Notes under the pieces: model-generated
The model's database searches: none
Told to the model about the DNA's origin: nothing
Seen by the model: only the letters and a program-made list of their open reading frames with translations
Shown here: one piece after another, positions 63,598 to 64,000 of the stretch
Position numbering within the stretch: the first letter of the stretch is position 1
How the letters are laid out: each line of letters starts with the position of its first letter
Position numbers and translations under genes: made by a program
NCBI RefSeq assembly: GCF_032854445.1
Contig: NC_088302.1
Location: 26,377,080-26,441,079, forward strand
Length of the DNA: 64,000 bases
Direction of reading: 5' to 3'
Origin: Liolophura sinensis
Taxonomy: Eukaryota; Mollusca; Polyplacophora; Chitonida; Chitonidae

Positions 63598-64000
63598 CTC
63601 TCAGCCATCGTTTGCGTAGCCTTGGCCGACTGTCACCCGACCGTAGACCCATGATTATCAAATGTTTAATGGCATCGAATAAGTTATGTGTTGACAAATA
63701 TATGTATTTGTGTGTGATGTGTGTCAGCCTGTGTGCTTGCATACAACAAAAGACGCTTTAAAACGTATATAATGAGAATGTATATGTAATCAGTCATATC
63801 GGTATATCACACAAGGCCTACATTTTAAAAAATTCAAATATTGGTATTGTTGGGGATGTCTTGAACCATGCCTGCACATACATGTAATTTAAAGGTCCAC
63901 AAGAGATACTGTACATGTTTGGTGTGAAACATCAGTCTGGATCAGTAGACCTGATGGGCCAGACTTGGCAACCTGAAGACAGCATTCTGGTGGGTGACAG
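63598..64000. other. Nothing recognised
   Basis: AT-rich sequence after the satellite; no gene or repeat family seen. Confidence 0.5.

Noticed and set aside
63278-63654. Overlapping open frames of 94-120 codons in all three + frames
   Set aside because: Produced by the 31-bp satellite lacking stops. Three frames open at once over one repeat argues against coding.
1-64000. CRISPR array among the many tandem repeats
   Set aside because: Repeats are contiguous without unique spacers and the DNA is clearly metazoan, with spliced genes and SINEs.

Overview
The window is animal nuclear DNA and most likely comes from a mollusc. It has AT-rich intron-containing genes, many tRNA-derived SINEs of lophotrochozoan type, a Penelope-like element and more than a dozen minisatellites. 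I cannot name a species. Two complete protein genes can be assembled exon by exon, and they converge.

Gene 1 (+ strand, 8109-32955) is ALDH7A1/antiquitin: 19 coding exons, all with GT..AG introns and compatible phases, joining to 540 residues (human protein: 539). The catalytic Cys331 and Glu297 and an N-terminal mitochondrial presequence are present. Gene 2 (- strand, 53298-49077) is EDC3, an enhancer of mRNA decapping: six coding exons, 521 residues, with LSm, FDF and YjeF_N domains.

Layout. 1-5799: SINE pieces, a 37-bp satellite and a decayed MULE/FLYWCH-type transposase copy. 5800-7963: a Penelope-like retroelement with inverted terminal repeats, ending about 145 bp before the ALDH7A1 start codon. 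8109-33870: ALDH7A1, its introns filled with SINEs, two foldback elements and at least eight tandem arrays. 33900-49076: non-coding DNA with SINEs, satellites and simple repeats. 49077-53298: EDC3, with a possible non-coding first exon near 56.9 kb. 53.3-64 kb: a full-length SINE with target-site duplication, degenerate transposon remains, and a large 44-bp/31-bp satellite.

The most unusual signal is in ALDH7A1. Three different minisatellites are built from its own splice junctions. Intron 5 carries about 57 copies of a 31-bp unit that reproduces the exon 6 acceptor and the first bases of exon 6. Intron 12 carries about 16 copies of a 75-77-bp unit that reproduces the end of exon 12 (with an internal microhomology deletion) and its donor. 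Intron 17 repeats its donor every 30 bp in a stop-free, phase-preserving frame, so each alternative donor would add ten residues. Predicted outcomes differ: intron 5 and 12 decoys lead to immediate stop codons, while intron 17 decoys keep the frame open. A fourth array, of 23 bp, grew inside a SINE.

Four SINE families with different bodies share one related 3' domain. Everything here comes from reading the sequence. No alignment, database search or expression data were available.
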